From assembly GCF_001984195.1 (NCBI RefSeq), contig NZ_MTQN01000007.1, forward strand, positions 248,001 through 312,000: a stretch of 64,000 bases of DNA. Reading direction: 5' to 3'. Made by a program: the position numbers and the translations under genes. The stretch is from Kribbella sp. ALI-6-A (GTDB lineage Bacteria > Actinomycetota > Actinomycetes > Propionibacteriales > Kribbellaceae). The notes below the pieces were generated by a model that saw nothing but the letters and a program-made list of their open reading frames with translations, was not told the origin of the DNA and ran no database searches. The stretch's first letter is position 1. Every line of letters begins with the position of its first letter. Positions 26,662-35,224 of the stretch are shown here, in pieces.

Positions 26662-27524
26662 AGGCCTTGGTGGAGCTCGTGCGAGCCCCAGCCGCCCTGA
26701 CCGTGCCAGGCGACGTACTGGCTGGTGCCGTGGCCGCTGGAGACCTGCGCCCGGCGCGGATGGCTGGGCTGTCCGCTGCCTCGGTGTGCATCTACTGGGG
26801 CGGCATGGCGCTGAACGACTGGGCCGACCGGGAGATCGATGCGGTCGAGCGACCCGAGCGGCCGATCCCGTCCGGCCGGGTGTCTGCCGGTACGGCGTTC
26901 GGTCTGGCGGCTGGGCTCACGGCTGCTGGACTGGCCTTGGCTGGTTGCGCCGGTGGTCGCTCAGCGCTGGCCACGTCGGCCGTGCTGGCTGCGACGGCGT
27001 GGAGCTATGACCTGAAGGCCAAGAACACGGCAGCCGGGCCGGTCTTCATGGCGGCGGCGCGAGCGCTCGACGTACTGGTTGGTGCTGGTGATCAGCGGCG
27101 GCGAGCGTGGGCTCCGGCGCTTGCGGTCGGTACGCACATCCTCGGCGTGACGGCGATGTCGCGCGGCGAGGTGCACGGCAGTACGCCGTTGCCGGCCCGA
27201 GGTGCGCTGGGGGCGACGTCGGCGATCGCTGTGGCGACGATCGGTCGTCCGGGACGGGGCGCTGCTGCCTCCGGGCCGGCCGGCCTGGCCGCGACGGCTG
27301 TGCTGACCGGACTGTTCGCCCAGGCCGTCGCTCCGGCGCAGATAACTGCTGCGCGCGAGCCGTCGGGTCCGAAGTTGCGGCGCGCGGTCGGAGCGGGCAT
27401 CCACGGGCTGGTGCCGTTGCAGGCGGCCTGGTGTGCGAGAGCCGGCGCCCCGAGGCTCGGTGCTGCGCTGGCCGTAGCACTACCGCTTGCGAAGGCCCTG
27501 GCGCGGAAGGTGTCCCCGACATGA
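26655..27524 (+). CDS. eboC: UbiA-family prenyltransferase, EboC-like
   Basis: A 289-residue membrane prenyltransferase. The first Asp-rich motif is intact, NDWADREIDAVERPERPIPSGRV (NDxxDxxxD), which binds Mg2+ and the prenyl diphosphate. The second Asp-rich region expected in classical UbiA enzymes is not obvious. Helices follow, for example FGLAAGLTAAGLALAGCAGG, ALGATSAIAVATIG and a TAVLTGLFAQAVA segment. UbiA enzymes join a polyprenyl chain to a small polar or aromatic acceptor; in ebo clusters this protein is presumed to handle the lipid carrier. It overlaps both neighbours by stop-start fusion. The symbol rests on gene order and family. Confidence 0.8.
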   Translation: MLKALVELVRAPAALTVPGDVLAGAVAAGDLRPARMAGLSAASVCIYWGGMALNDWADREIDAVERPERPIPSGRVSAGTAFGLAAGLTAAGLALAGCAGGRSALATSAVLAATAWSYDLKAKNTAAGPVFMAAARALDVLVGAGDQRRRAWAPALAVGTHILGVTAMSRGEVHGSTPLPARGALGATSAIAVATIGRPGRGAAASGPAGLAATAVLTGLFAQAVAPAQITAAREPSGPKLRRAVGAGIHGLVPLQAAWCARAGAPRLGAALAVALPLAKALARKVSPT

Positions 27525-28345
27525 GGCTCGGCTACGGCACCAACGGCTTCGCCAACCACCGCTTGCCCGAGGCCCTGGCCGTGATCGCCGACCTCGGCTA
27601 CGAAGGCGTGGCCTTGACGCTCGACCACAACCACCTCGACCCCTTCGGACCAGATCTGCGCGAGCGGACGGCGGAGGTCGGGCGGCTGCTGGCCCGGCTG
27701 GAGCTCGCAGTGGTGGTCGAGACCGGTGCGCGGTACGTGCTCAACCCCTACCGCAAGCACGAGCCGACGCTGCTGCACACCGACGGCGCCGAGTGGCGAC
27801 TGGCCTTGCTGGAACGCGCGGTGGACATCGCCGCCGACCTCGGTGCCGAGGCGGTCTCGTTCTGGTCCGGCGTACTGCCTGCTGACGTGCCGGACGCCGT
27901 CGGCTGGGACCGGCTCGTCGCCAGTTGCCACCAGCTCACCCAGTACGCCGCCGACCGCGGCGTCGTGCTCGGTGTCGAGCCCGAGCCCGGCATGTTGCTC
28001 GACGACCTCGCGGGTTATCTGAAGCTCCAGGCCGAGATCGGCAGCCAGACCCTCGGACTGACGCTCGACATCGGCCACCTGGTCTGCAACGAGCCGAAGC
28101 CTCCGGAGGACTGCATCCGGCTCGGCGCGCCGTACCTGGTGAACGTGCAGATCGACGACATGCGCCGGGGAGTGCACGAACACCTGGAGTTCGGCACCGG
28201 CGAGGTCGACTTCGCCCAGGTCTTCGGGGCGTTGAACGAGGTTGAGTACGAGGGGCTGGTGGCGGTCGAGTTGCCGAGACACTCGCATGCGGCGCCGACC
28301 GTGGCTGCGGACTCGATCGCCTTCCTGCGCAAGGCGGCGCAGTGA
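27521..28345 (+). CDS. Sugar-phosphate isomerase/epimerase-like TIM barrel
   Basis: A 274-residue xylose-isomerase-like (AP endonuclease 2) TIM barrel. Typical strands: RLGYGTNGFANHRLPEALAVIADLGYEGVALTL, the Glu-containing VLGVEPEPGMLL, the Asp/His strand GLTLDIGHLVCNE, and VNVQIDDMRRGVHEHLEFGTGEVDF, which holds the last metal ligands (His and Glu). All four expected metal-ligand positions appear filled, so it may be an active isomerase or epimerase. It is shorter than and distinct from EboE four genes downstream in fold family, so the operon holds two TIM barrels. It overlaps the UbiA stop (ATGA) and eboA start (GTGA). Confidence 0.82.
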   Translation: MRLGYGTNGFANHRLPEALAVIADLGYEGVALTLDHNHLDPFGPDLRERTAEVGRLLARLELAVVVETGARYVLNPYRKHEPTLLHTDGAEWRLALLERAVDIAADLGAEAVSFWSGVLPADVPDAVGWDRLVASCHQLTQYAADRGVVLGVEPEPGMLLDDLAGYLKLQAEIGSQTLGLTLDIGHLVCNEPKPPEDCIRLGAPYLVNVQIDDMRRGVHEHLEFGTGEVDFAQVFGALNEVEYEGLVAVELPRHSHAAPTVAADSIAFLRKAAQ

Positions 28346-28917
28346 CGCGCGGGCCGCAGCCCGGCGCCGCACGGCGGCCGGCCACGACGGCGGCGCTCGG
28401 CGCCGACGTGTCGGCCTTCGCCGGACGGCCCCTGGCCGAGGTCTTCCCCGCTGTCACCCGGACCGTCGGAAAAGGGGCTCTCGGCAACGGATGGACCGCC
28501 GACGAGGCCGCGCGGGCTACGTTGCTGTCCGGTGCCGGCCGTGCCGAGATCGCGGAGCTTTATCGCTTCGGCGACACGGCCGAGAAGCTGGCGATCCTCA
28601 AGGCGCTGCAGTTGGAGGACATCGAGCAGATCGTGGGCGAGGACGGCCTGGCGCTCGTCGAGGACGCGATCCGGACCAACGACCAGCGCCTGCTCGCGGC
28701 CGCGCTCGGGCCGTACGCGACGCGGCACCTGCCAGCTGCGACGTTCCGCCAGGCGGTGCTCAAGTGCGTGTTCGCCGGCGTACCGCTGGCTGCCGTCGAC
28801 GGGCTGCCTGCGCGTGCCGACGACGAGCTGAAACGGATGATGGCCGACTTCGCCGCCGAGCGGCGTGCGGCCGGCCGGTCCGTTCCCGAGGATCTTCAGC
28901 CCTACCTGGAGAGGTGA
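28342..28917 (+). CDS. eboA: EboA-like protein
   Basis: A 191-residue, largely helical soluble protein matching EboA, the eponymous protein of the ebo cluster, whose biochemical role is unknown. Recognised from context and the segments LGNGWTADEAARATLL, EIAELYRFGDTAEKLAILKALQ and ATFRQAVLKCVFAGVPLAAVDGL. The alternating helices with conserved Trp, Arg and Asp residues look like an alpha-solenoid or a protein-binding fold. It begins with GTG overlapping the TIM-barrel stop; seven bases separate it from the TatD-like gene. Confidence 0.78.
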   Translation: MTRGPQPGAARRPATTAALGADVSAFAGRPLAEVFPAVTRTVGKGALGNGWTADEAARATLLSGAGRAEIAELYRFGDTAEKLAILKALQLEDIEQIVGEDGLALVEDAIRTNDQRLLAAALGPYATRHLPAATFRQAVLKCVFAGVPLAAVDGLPARADDELKRMMADFAAERRAAGRSVPEDLQPYLER

Positions 28918-28924
28918 CCGGAGC

Positions 28925-29776
28925 ATGCGCATCTTCGACCCGCACATCCACATGACGTCGCGCACCACCGACGACTACGCCGCGATGGCCGCGCACGGCG
29001 TCCAGGCGCTGGTCGAGCCGGCGTTCTGGCTCGGCCAGCCCCGGACCAGTGTCGGCTCGTTCGTCGACTACTTCGACGCGCTGATCGGCTGGGAGCCGTT
29101 CCGCGCCTCCCAGTTCGGCATCCGGCACCACTGCACGATCGCGCTGAACCCCAAGGAGGCCAACGACCCGCGCTGCCGCGAGGTGCTCGACGTCCTCCCG
29201 CGCTATCTGGCCAAGGACGGCGTGGTCGCGGTCGGCGAGGTCGGCTACGACTCGATGACGGCCGAAGAGGACGAGGTCTTCGCCGCCCAGCTCGAACTGG
29301 CCAAGCGCTTCGAGCTGCCGGTTCTCGTGCACACTCCGCACCGCGACAAGGCCGCCGGTACGACGCGGACGCTGGACGTCGTCCGCGAGTCGGGCCTGCC
29401 GGCCGGACGCGTCGTGGTCGACCACCTCAACGAGGTGACGGTCAAGGAGGTCGCCGACTCCGGCTGCTGGATGGGCTTCTCGATCTATCCCGACACCAAG
29501 ATGGACCCGGACCGCATGGTCGTGATCCTGCGGCAGTTCGGCACCGAGCGGATCCTGGTGAACTCGGCCGCCGACTGGGGCAAGTCCGATCCGCTGCGCA
29601 CCCACGCGACCGGTCAGGCGATGCTCGCGGCCGGATTCACCGAGGACGACGTAGACCAGGTGCTCTGGCGCAACCCGGTCGAGTTCTACGGCCAGTCCGG
29701 CCGCCTCGATCTCACCGGCTCCGCGGCCGAGGACACCTTCGCCGGCAACTCGATTCTGCGCGGAGCCCGCTCATGA
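28925..29776 (+). CDS. eboB: TatD-family metal-dependent hydrolase, EboB-like
   Basis: A 283-residue TatD-like amidohydrolase. The metal-binding N-terminus FDPHIHMTSRTTDDY has the HxH motif. A catalytic Glu is in VGEVGYDSM, then HTPHRD, a second His in VVDHLNEV, and an Asp in NSAADWGKSD. TatD enzymes are metal-dependent nucleases or hydrolases, but in ebo clusters the substrate is unknown. It overlaps eboE by four bases. The eboB label follows gene family and order. Confidence 0.82.
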   Translation: MRIFDPHIHMTSRTTDDYAAMAAHGVQALVEPAFWLGQPRTSVGSFVDYFDALIGWEPFRASQFGIRHHCTIALNPKEANDPRCREVLDVLPRYLAKDGVVAVGEVGYDSMTAEEDEVFAAQLELAKRFELPVLVHTPHRDKAAGTTRTLDVVRESGLPAGRVVVDHLNEVTVKEVADSGCWMGFSIYPDTKMDPDRMVVILRQFGTERILVNSAADWGKSDPLRTHATGQAMLAAGFTEDDVDQVLWRNPVEFYGQSGRLDLTGSAAEDTFAGNSILRGARS

Positions 29777-30921
29777 GGTTCCGGCACGCCGACGGCTCGC
29801 TCGTCCACCTCGCGTACTGCACCAACGTGCACCCCGCCGAGGACCTCGAGGGCGTCATCGCACAGCTCGACGGATGCTCCTCGCTGGTCCGCAAGCAGCT
29901 CGGCGTCCCCGTGCTCGGCGTCGGGCTCTGGCTCGCGCACCGGCTGGCCGACCGGCTGGCCACCTCGTCGATCGCGCTCAACCGGCTGCGCCAGGCCCTC
30001 GACCGCAATGGTCTGGAAGTCGTCACGCTCAACGGCTTCCCGTACGCCGGGTTCCACGACCGCGTGGTCGGCAAGAAGGTCTACCTGCCCGACTGGACCG
30101 AGCCCGAGCGCTTCCGCTACACCCTCGACCTGATCGAGGTGCTGGCCAAGTTGATGCCCGCCGACGCGGCGTACGGGTCGATCTCCACGCTGCCGCTGGC
30201 CTGGCGTCATCCGTGGTCGAAGGAGCAGGACGCCGCCGCGCGCAAGGCGTTCGACCGGATCCAGGTCCGGCTCGCCCAGGTCGAGACGAACACCGGCCGC
30301 CGGATCCGCGTCGCCGTCGAACCCGAACCCGGCTGCGTGCTCGAAATGGTCCCGCAGGCCACCCGCTGGCTCACCCCGTACGCCGGTCCGGCGCGGATCG
30401 GCCTGTGCCTGGACACCTGCCACCTGGCGGTGCAGTTCGAGGATCCCGCCGGCACCTTCGCGACGACGACGGCGGCCGGGGTCGAGATCGTGAAGAGCCA
30501 GGTGTCGGCGGCGCTGCACGTAGCGGACCCGAAGGACGCGGAGGCGGCGCGGCTGCTCGCGGAGTTCGCCGAGCCGAAGTTCCTGCACCAGACCCGGGAG
30601 TGGGGCGGGCCGGGAGTCGACAACCTGGACGAGATCGACCAGCTCTCCGGGAACGCCGCCTGGCGCGTTCACTTCCATGTCCCCGTGCACGCCGCCCCTC
30701 GTGCGCCGTTGACCAGTACGACCGACGTGCTGGACGACTGTCTGAGCCATCTTGTCGGGGGAGCGCATCCGCTGACGCAGCATCTGGAGTCGGAGACCTA
30801 CACCTGGTCGGTGCTTCCGGACGGACCGACGAACCAGCAGGAACTCGCCGAAGGCATCGCCGCCGAGCTCGCCTGGCTGCGTGACCGCCTCACCGCGCTC
30901 GGCCTGGAGGAGGTCAGATGA
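29773..30921 (+). CDS. eboE: EboE-like xylose-isomerase-type TIM barrel
   Basis: A 382-residue TIM-barrel protein of the EboE family ('metabolite traffic' in published annotations). Recognisable parts: the N-terminal VHLAYCTNVHPAEDLEGVIAQL, LWLAHRLADRL, the strand VVTLNGFPYAGFHDRVVGKKVYLPDWTEPER, the Glu-rich IRVAVEPEPGCVLEMVPQA, IGLCLDTCHLAVQFEDP with possible metal ligands, and WRVHFHVPVHA. It is longer than ordinary sugar isomerases. Its published role, from work in a scytonemin-producing cyanobacterium, is linked to delivering a precursor across the cytoplasmic membrane. It overlaps both neighbours (ATGA). Confidence 0.82.
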   Translation: MRFRHADGSLVHLAYCTNVHPAEDLEGVIAQLDGCSSLVRKQLGVPVLGVGLWLAHRLADRLATSSIALNRLRQALDRNGLEVVTLNGFPYAGFHDRVVGKKVYLPDWTEPERFRYTLDLIEVLAKLMPADAAYGSISTLPLAWRHPWSKEQDAAARKAFDRIQVRLAQVETNTGRRIRVAVEPEPGCVLEMVPQATRWLTPYAGPARIGLCLDTCHLAVQFEDPAGTFATTTAAGVEIVKSQVSAALHVADPKDAEAARLLAEFAEPKFLHQTREWGGPGVDNLDEIDQLSGNAAWRVHFHVPVHAAPRAPLTSTTDVLDDCLSHLVGGAHPLTQHLESETYTWSVLPDGPTNQQELAEGIAAELAWLRDRLTALGLEEVR

Positions 30922-32288
30922 CCAAGCAAGTGGTGGTGCTGGACGTCGTGGGGCTGACGCCGAGGTTGCTGCGCAAGATGCCACGGCTGCGGTCGTTGCC
31001 GCTGACAAGAAATCTCCAGACGGTGCTACCGGCCGTGACCTGTTCCGCGCAGGCGACGTTCCTGACCGGCCAACTGCCGTCCGAGCACGGTGTGGTCGGC
31101 AACGGCTGGTACTTCCGGGACCTCGGCGAGGTCTACCTCTGGCGGCAGCACAACCGGCTGGTTCAGGGCGACAAGGTCTGGGACCTGGCCCGGCGCCGCG
31201 ACCCGTCGTACAAGGTGGCGAACGTGTGCTGGTGGTACGCGATGGGCGCGGACACCAACCTGCTGGTGACGCCCCGGCCGATCTACTACGCCGACGGGCG
31301 GAAGGCGCCGGACTGCTACACCCGGCCGGTGGAGCTGCACGACCGGCTGACCGCGAAACTCGGCGACTTCCCGTTGTTCAGCTACTGGGGTCCGACCGCG
31401 GGGATCAAGTCGAGCCGCTGGATCGTTGCCGCCGCGCGCCAGATCCTTGCCGAGGACAACCCGGATCTACTGCTCACGTACGTGCCGCACCTGGACTACG
31501 ACCTGCAGCGGTACGGCGCCTCGTCGGTGCAGGCGACCCGCGCCGCGATCGAGCTGGACGGCGTACTGGCTCCGCTGCTGGACGACGCGCAGGCGCGCGG
31601 AGCGACGGTGATCGTGCTGTCGGAGTACGGGATCACCGACGTGTCGCGACCGGTCGACGTGAACCGCGTGCTGCGGTCCGAAGGGCTGCTGGAGGTGCAC
31701 ACGCAGGACGGGATGGAATACCTGGACCCGTGGACGTCGCGCGCGTTCGCGGTCGCCGACCACCAGGTCGCGCACGTCTACGTCAAGGACCCGGCCGCTG
31801 TCGATGCCGTCGGCAAACTGCTCGCCGGGGTGAGCGGCGTCGCCGAGGTGCTCGATGCCGAGGGCAAGAAACGGTACGGGCTGGACCACGAGCGGGCCGG
31901 TGAGCTTGTGCTGGTCGCGGAGCCCGAGGCCTGGTTCACCTATTACTACTGGCTGGACGACGAGCGGGCGCCGGACTTCGCACGCGGTGTGGAGATCCAT
32001 CGCAAGCCCGGGTACGACCCGGCCGAGCTGTTTTTCGATCCGGCCGACAAGTGGGTCAAGCCGCGGGCGGCGTCGTACTTGCTGCGGAAGAAGGTCGGGT
32101 TGCGCTACGCGATGCAGGTCGTGCCACTGGATCCGTCGGTCGTGCGTGGGTCGCACGGGCGGTTGCCCGCGTCTGCGGAGGATGGGCCGGTGTTCCTGAG
32201 CAGCGATCCGGCGCTGGTGTCCGGCGACGGTCCGGTCGCGGCGACGGCGGTGCGTGATCTGTTGCTGAAGGCGGCCGAGCTGGACTGA
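30918..32288 (+). CDS. eboF: Alkaline-phosphatase/NPP-superfamily protein, EboF-like
   Basis: A 456-residue member of the nucleotide pyrophosphatase/phosphodiesterase superfamily. The nucleophile region is LPAVTCSAQATFLTGQLPSEHGVVGNGW; a Thr or Ser there would form the phospho-enzyme. Metal ligands are likely in VVVLDVVGL near the N-terminus, YVPHLDYDLQRYG and SEYGITD. No signal peptide is visible, so it appears to be cytoplasmic. In this operon it could release a phosphorylated headgroup from a prenyl carrier. It overlaps eboE by four bases and ends 4 bp before the convergent LacI gene, so no terminator is seen between them. Confidence 0.82.
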   Translation: MTKQVVVLDVVGLTPRLLRKMPRLRSLPLTRNLQTVLPAVTCSAQATFLTGQLPSEHGVVGNGWYFRDLGEVYLWRQHNRLVQGDKVWDLARRRDPSYKVANVCWWYAMGADTNLLVTPRPIYYADGRKAPDCYTRPVELHDRLTAKLGDFPLFSYWGPTAGIKSSRWIVAAARQILAEDNPDLLLTYVPHLDYDLQRYGASSVQATRAAIELDGVLAPLLDDAQARGATVIVLSEYGITDVSRPVDVNRVLRSEGLLEVHTQDGMEYLDPWTSRAFAVADHQVAHVYVKDPAAVDAVGKLLAGVSGVAEVLDAEGKKRYGLDHERAGELVLVAEPEAWFTYYYWLDDERAPDFARGVEIHRKPGYDPAELFFDPADKWVKPRAASYLLRKKVGLRYAMQVVPLDPSVVRGSHGRLPASAEDGPVFLSSDPALVSGDGPVAATAVRDLLLKAAELD

Positions 32289-32292
32289 GTGG

Positions 32293-33288
32293 TCACGCTG
32301 ACTCGCGGACCACGATCTCGGTCGGCAGCGTGACCGAGTCGGCGGTGCCATGGGCGATGAGGTCGAGCAGGAGACGCGTGGTCCGCGCCGCCTGCTCGCC
32401 CATCGGGCTGCGCACGGTGGTCAGCGCGGGCGCGGTGTAGAGCGCGGCTTCGATGTCGTCGAAGCCGATCACCGCGACGTCGTCCGGCACTCGCCGGCCC
32501 GCCTCGCGCAAGGTGCGCAGGGCACCGATCGCCATCAGGTCGTTGGCCGCGAACACCGCGTCCAGCTGGGGATCGTCGGCCAGCAGTTGCCGCATCGCCT
32601 CCGCACCGGAGATCCGGGTGAAGTCGCCGAGGGCAACGATCGACCGCCGCCCGGTGTCCTTCAGGGTCTCCCGGTACGCCGTCAGCCGGTCCTGGGCCGC
32701 GGTCATGTCGAGCGGCCCTGAGATCGTCGCGATCCGCTGCCGGCCCTGGTCGAGCAGGTGCTGTACGGCCTTCGTCGCGCCGCCGAGGTTGTCGTTGTCG
32801 ACCCACGGCATCAGCCCCGGGGTGGCCAGTCGTCCGTGCGACACGATCGGCAGACCGGTCCGTGCGAGCACGGCGGGCAGCGGGTCGGCGCCGTCCATCG
32901 AGACCAGCATCGCGCCGTCGACGTGGCCGGCGGCCAGGTACTGCTCGACCCGCTTGCGGCTCTCGTCGGATCCGGCCAGCACCAGCGACACCTGTTTGCC
33001 GGCCGCCTCGAGCTCGCGGCTGGCCGCGCGGACGACCATCGCGAACATCGGGTCGTCGGAGGCCAGGCCCTCAGGCGGGTCGGAGACGATGATCGCGATC
33101 GTGTTGGTCTTCTGGGTGACCAGGTTGCGGGCCGCGCCGTTCGGCACGTAGCCGAGCTCGGTCACCGCGGCCATCACGATCTGCCGGATCTCGGGCGCGA
33201 CCGTGGGCTCGCCGTTGATCACCCGGGACACGCTGGACTTGGACACGCCGGCCCGGGCCGCGACCGCGTGCAGCGTCGGTCGTCTCAC
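32293..33288 (-). CDS. LacI-family transcriptional regulator
   Basis: A 331-residue LacI-type repressor. The HTH lies at the extreme N-terminus (LHAVAARAGVSKSSVSRVINGEPTVAPEIRQIV, then LGYVPNGAARNLVTQKTN with the hinge), followed by a periplasmic-binding-protein-like effector domain (AIIVSDPPEGL, GAMLVSMDGADPL, VDNDNLGGATKAVQHLLDQGRQRIATI, VFAANDLMAIGALRTL). I choose the GTG at 33288, which has GAGGGG at a good distance; GTG at 33294 and an ATG far upstream are alternatives. Palindromes at 33311-33324 and 33443-33460 suggest that it represses both itself and the divergent glucanase operon. The effector is probably a beta-glucan oligosaccharide, by context. Confidence 0.9.
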   Translation of the reverse strand: MRRPTLHAVAARAGVSKSSVSRVINGEPTVAPEIRQIVMAAVTELGYVPNGAARNLVTQKTNTIAIIVSDPPEGLASDDPMFAMVVRAASRELEAAGKQVSLVLAGSDESRKRVEQYLAAGHVDGAMLVSMDGADPLPAVLARTGLPIVSHGRLATPGLMPWVDNDNLGGATKAVQHLLDQGRQRIATISGPLDMTAAQDRLTAYRETLKDTGRRSIVALGDFTRISGAEAMRQLLADDPQLDAVFAANDLMAIGALRTLREAGRRVPDDVAVIGFDDIEAALYTAPALTTVRSPMGEQAARTTRLLLDLIAHGTADSVTLPTEIVVRESA

Positions 33289-33310
33289 GGGCACCCCCTC
33301 GGCAACGTCA

Positions 33311-33324
33311 GGGGAGCGTTCCCC
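33311..33324. promoter_or_regulatory. LacI-type operator, own-gene side
   Basis: GGGGAGCGTTCCCC is a 14-bp palindrome with one mismatched pair, with the central CG of LacI-family sites. It lies 22 bp before the regulator's start codon and resembles the perfect site at 33443-33460. Confidence 0.6.
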
Positions 33325-33408
33325 AGCCACGAGCATCCCGGCGGTTCCGGAACCTTGTCAAGCGCCTGCGGACAGTGCCGCGATGGGCACACGGTGCGTT
33401 CCCAAGTC

Positions 33409-33437
33409 TTGACACCGTTCCCCGAGCACGCGACTCT
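33409..33437 (+). promoter_or_regulatory. Candidate promoter of the glucanase operon
   Basis: TTGACA at 33409-33414 is followed by a 17-bp spacer and GACTCT at 33432-33437. The start point would fall on the operator at 33443-33460. The -35 matches consensus exactly; the -10 is weak. The sequence CCGTTCCCC within the spacer is a further half-site. Confidence 0.5.
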
Positions 33438-33442
33438 CAGAC

Positions 33443-33460
33443 TCAGGGAACGTTCCCTGA
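33443..33460. promoter_or_regulatory. LacI-type operator, perfect palindrome
   Basis: TCAGGGAACGTTCCCTGA is a perfect 18-bp palindrome with a central CG, the expected form for LacI/GalR regulators. It lies 28 bp before the glucanase ATG and just after the presumed -10, a good position to block transcription. Confidence 0.8.
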
Positions 33461-33487
33461 CCCTCCTGCCCGCCCCTGGAGATGCCC

Positions 33488-35224
33488 ATGCGCTTGTCCC
33501 GTAGACCGTCGCGGCTCAAGGCCGCGACCCTCGTCGCCGTCGCGACGAGCTTCGTCCTCGCCCTGCTGGTCGCGCCGCCCGCCGACGCCGCCGACCCGCT
33601 GCTGTCCCAAGGCAAGACCGCCACCGCGTCGTCCGCGGAGAACGTCGCCTTCCCCGCCTCGGCCGCCGTCGACGGCGACCCCGGAACCCGCTGGTCGAGC
33701 GCGTTCGGCGACCCGCAGTGGATCCAGGTCGACCTCGGCCAGACCGCGACCATCAGCCAGGTCGCGCTCAGCTGGGAGGCGGCGTACTCGACCGCGTTCC
33801 AGCTGCAGACCTCCGCCGACGGCACGAACTGGTCGTCGATCTACAGCACCACGACCGGTGCCGGAGGCAACCAGACGCTGGATGTCAGCGGCAACGGTCG
33901 CTACGTCCGGCTGCTCAGCACCGCGCGCGCCACCCAGTGGGGTGTGTCGCTGTGGGAGTTCAAGGTGTTCGGGACCACTGGTGGCGGTCCCGGCCCCGGC
34001 CCAGGCAGCAAGCTGCTGTCGTACGGCAAGACCGGCGCGGCGTCGTCGCAGCAGCACGACAGCAACTGCTGGGAGTGCACGCCGGCCCGCGCGTTCGACC
34101 TCGACCCGGCCAGCCGCTGGGCCACCGCGACCGACTCCGGCTGGGTCGACCCGGGCTGGATCTCGGTCGACCTCGGCGCCGTCGCGCAGATCGACAAGGT
34201 CGTGCTGCAGTGGGACCCGGCCTCGGCCAAGTCCTACGAACTGCAGACCTCGAACGACAACGTGAACTGGACCCGGATCTACTCGACCACGAACGGACCC
34301 GGCTTCAAGGAGACGCTGACCGTCTCCGGCACCGGCCGTTACGTCCGGATGTACGGCACGCAGCGCAACACGCCGTACGGGTACTCGCTGTGGGAGTTCC
34401 AGGTCTACGGCACCGGTGGCGCGCCGAACACCCCGCCGGCCCCGCCGAGTGACCCGGCGAACCCGCCGCAGCTGATCTGGTCCGACGAGTTCAACGGCGC
34501 GGCCGGCAGCAAGCCGGACGCGGCGAAGTGGACGATCGACCCCGGCACCGGCCCGAACAACGAGCTCGAGTACTACACCAACAACAACAACGCCTCGATG
34601 GACGGCAACGGCAACCTGGTGATGGAGGCCCGCAAGGAGGCCACGCCGGGCTCGTCGTGCCCGATCGACCCGCTGACCGGCAGCGGCACCTGCCAGTACA
34701 CCTCGCACCGGATGAACACCGGCGGCAAGTTCACCACGACGTACGGCAAGATCGAGGCGCGGGTGAAGATCCCGAAGGGCGCCGGGCTGTGGCCGGCGTT
34801 CTGGATGATGGGTGCGGACTTCCTCACCGGCCGGCCCTGGCCGTACAACGGCGAGATCGACATCCTCGAGGTGCTCGGCAAGGACGTGAAGACGGCGTAC
34901 TCGACCGTGCACGCGCCGGCGTACAACGGTGGCGGCGGCATCGGCGGCTCGTACACGCTGCCCGACGGCGCCGACTTCTCCGACGACTTCCACGTCTGGG
35001 CGGCCAGCTGGGACAGCAAGGGCATCGTCTACACGCTCGACGGCCGGACGGTCTTCACGCTCGACAAGGCCCAGGTCGAGGCGACGCGGGGTCCGTGGAT
35101 CTTCGACCACCCGTTCTACATCATCCTCAACCTCGCCGTCGGCGGTGACTGGCCCGGTCCGCCGAACGCCAGTACGCCGTTCCCGGCGCGGATGCTGGTC
35201 GACTACGTGCGGGTGTACCGATGA
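33488..35224 (+). CDS. Secreted GH16 beta-glucanase with two discoidin domains
   Basis: A 578-residue secreted glycoside hydrolase. It has a Sec signal (about residues 1-35, ending APPADAADP), two F5/8-type-C (discoidin/CBM32-like) carbohydrate-binding domains at about 35-165 and 171-310, a Pro-rich linker, and a GH16 catalytic domain at about 328-578. The GH16 active site is GEIDILEVLG (about 454-463) with the nucleophile and acid/base Glu residues in the ExDxxE pattern. Related enzymes are endo-beta-1,3(4)-glucanases (laminarinases). Start: ATG at 33488 with GGAG six bases upstream; ATG at 33482 is in frame but lies on that GGAG. The next gene overlaps by four bases. Confidence 0.92.
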   Translation: MRLSRRPSRLKAATLVAVATSFVLALLVAPPADAADPLLSQGKTATASSAENVAFPASAAVDGDPGTRWSSAFGDPQWIQVDLGQTATISQVALSWEAAYSTAFQLQTSADGTNWSSIYSTTTGAGGNQTLDVSGNGRYVRLLSTARATQWGVSLWEFKVFGTTGGGPGPGPGSKLLSYGKTGAASSQQHDSNCWECTPARAFDLDPASRWATATDSGWVDPGWISVDLGAVAQIDKVVLQWDPASAKSYELQTSNDNVNWTRIYSTTNGPGFKETLTVSGTGRYVRMYGTQRNTPYGYSLWEFQVYGTGGAPNTPPAPPSDPANPPQLIWSDEFNGAAGSKPDAAKWTIDPGTGPNNELEYYTNNNNASMDGNGNLVMEARKEATPGSSCPIDPLTGSGTCQYTSHRMNTGGKFTTTYGKIEARVKIPKGAGLWPAFWMMGADFLTGRPWPYNGEIDILEVLGKDVKTAYSTVHAPAYNGGGGIGGSYTLPDGADFSDDFHVWAASWDSKGIVYTLDGRTVFTLDKAQVEATRGPWIFDHPFYIILNLAVGGDWPGPPNASTPFPARMLVDYVRVYR

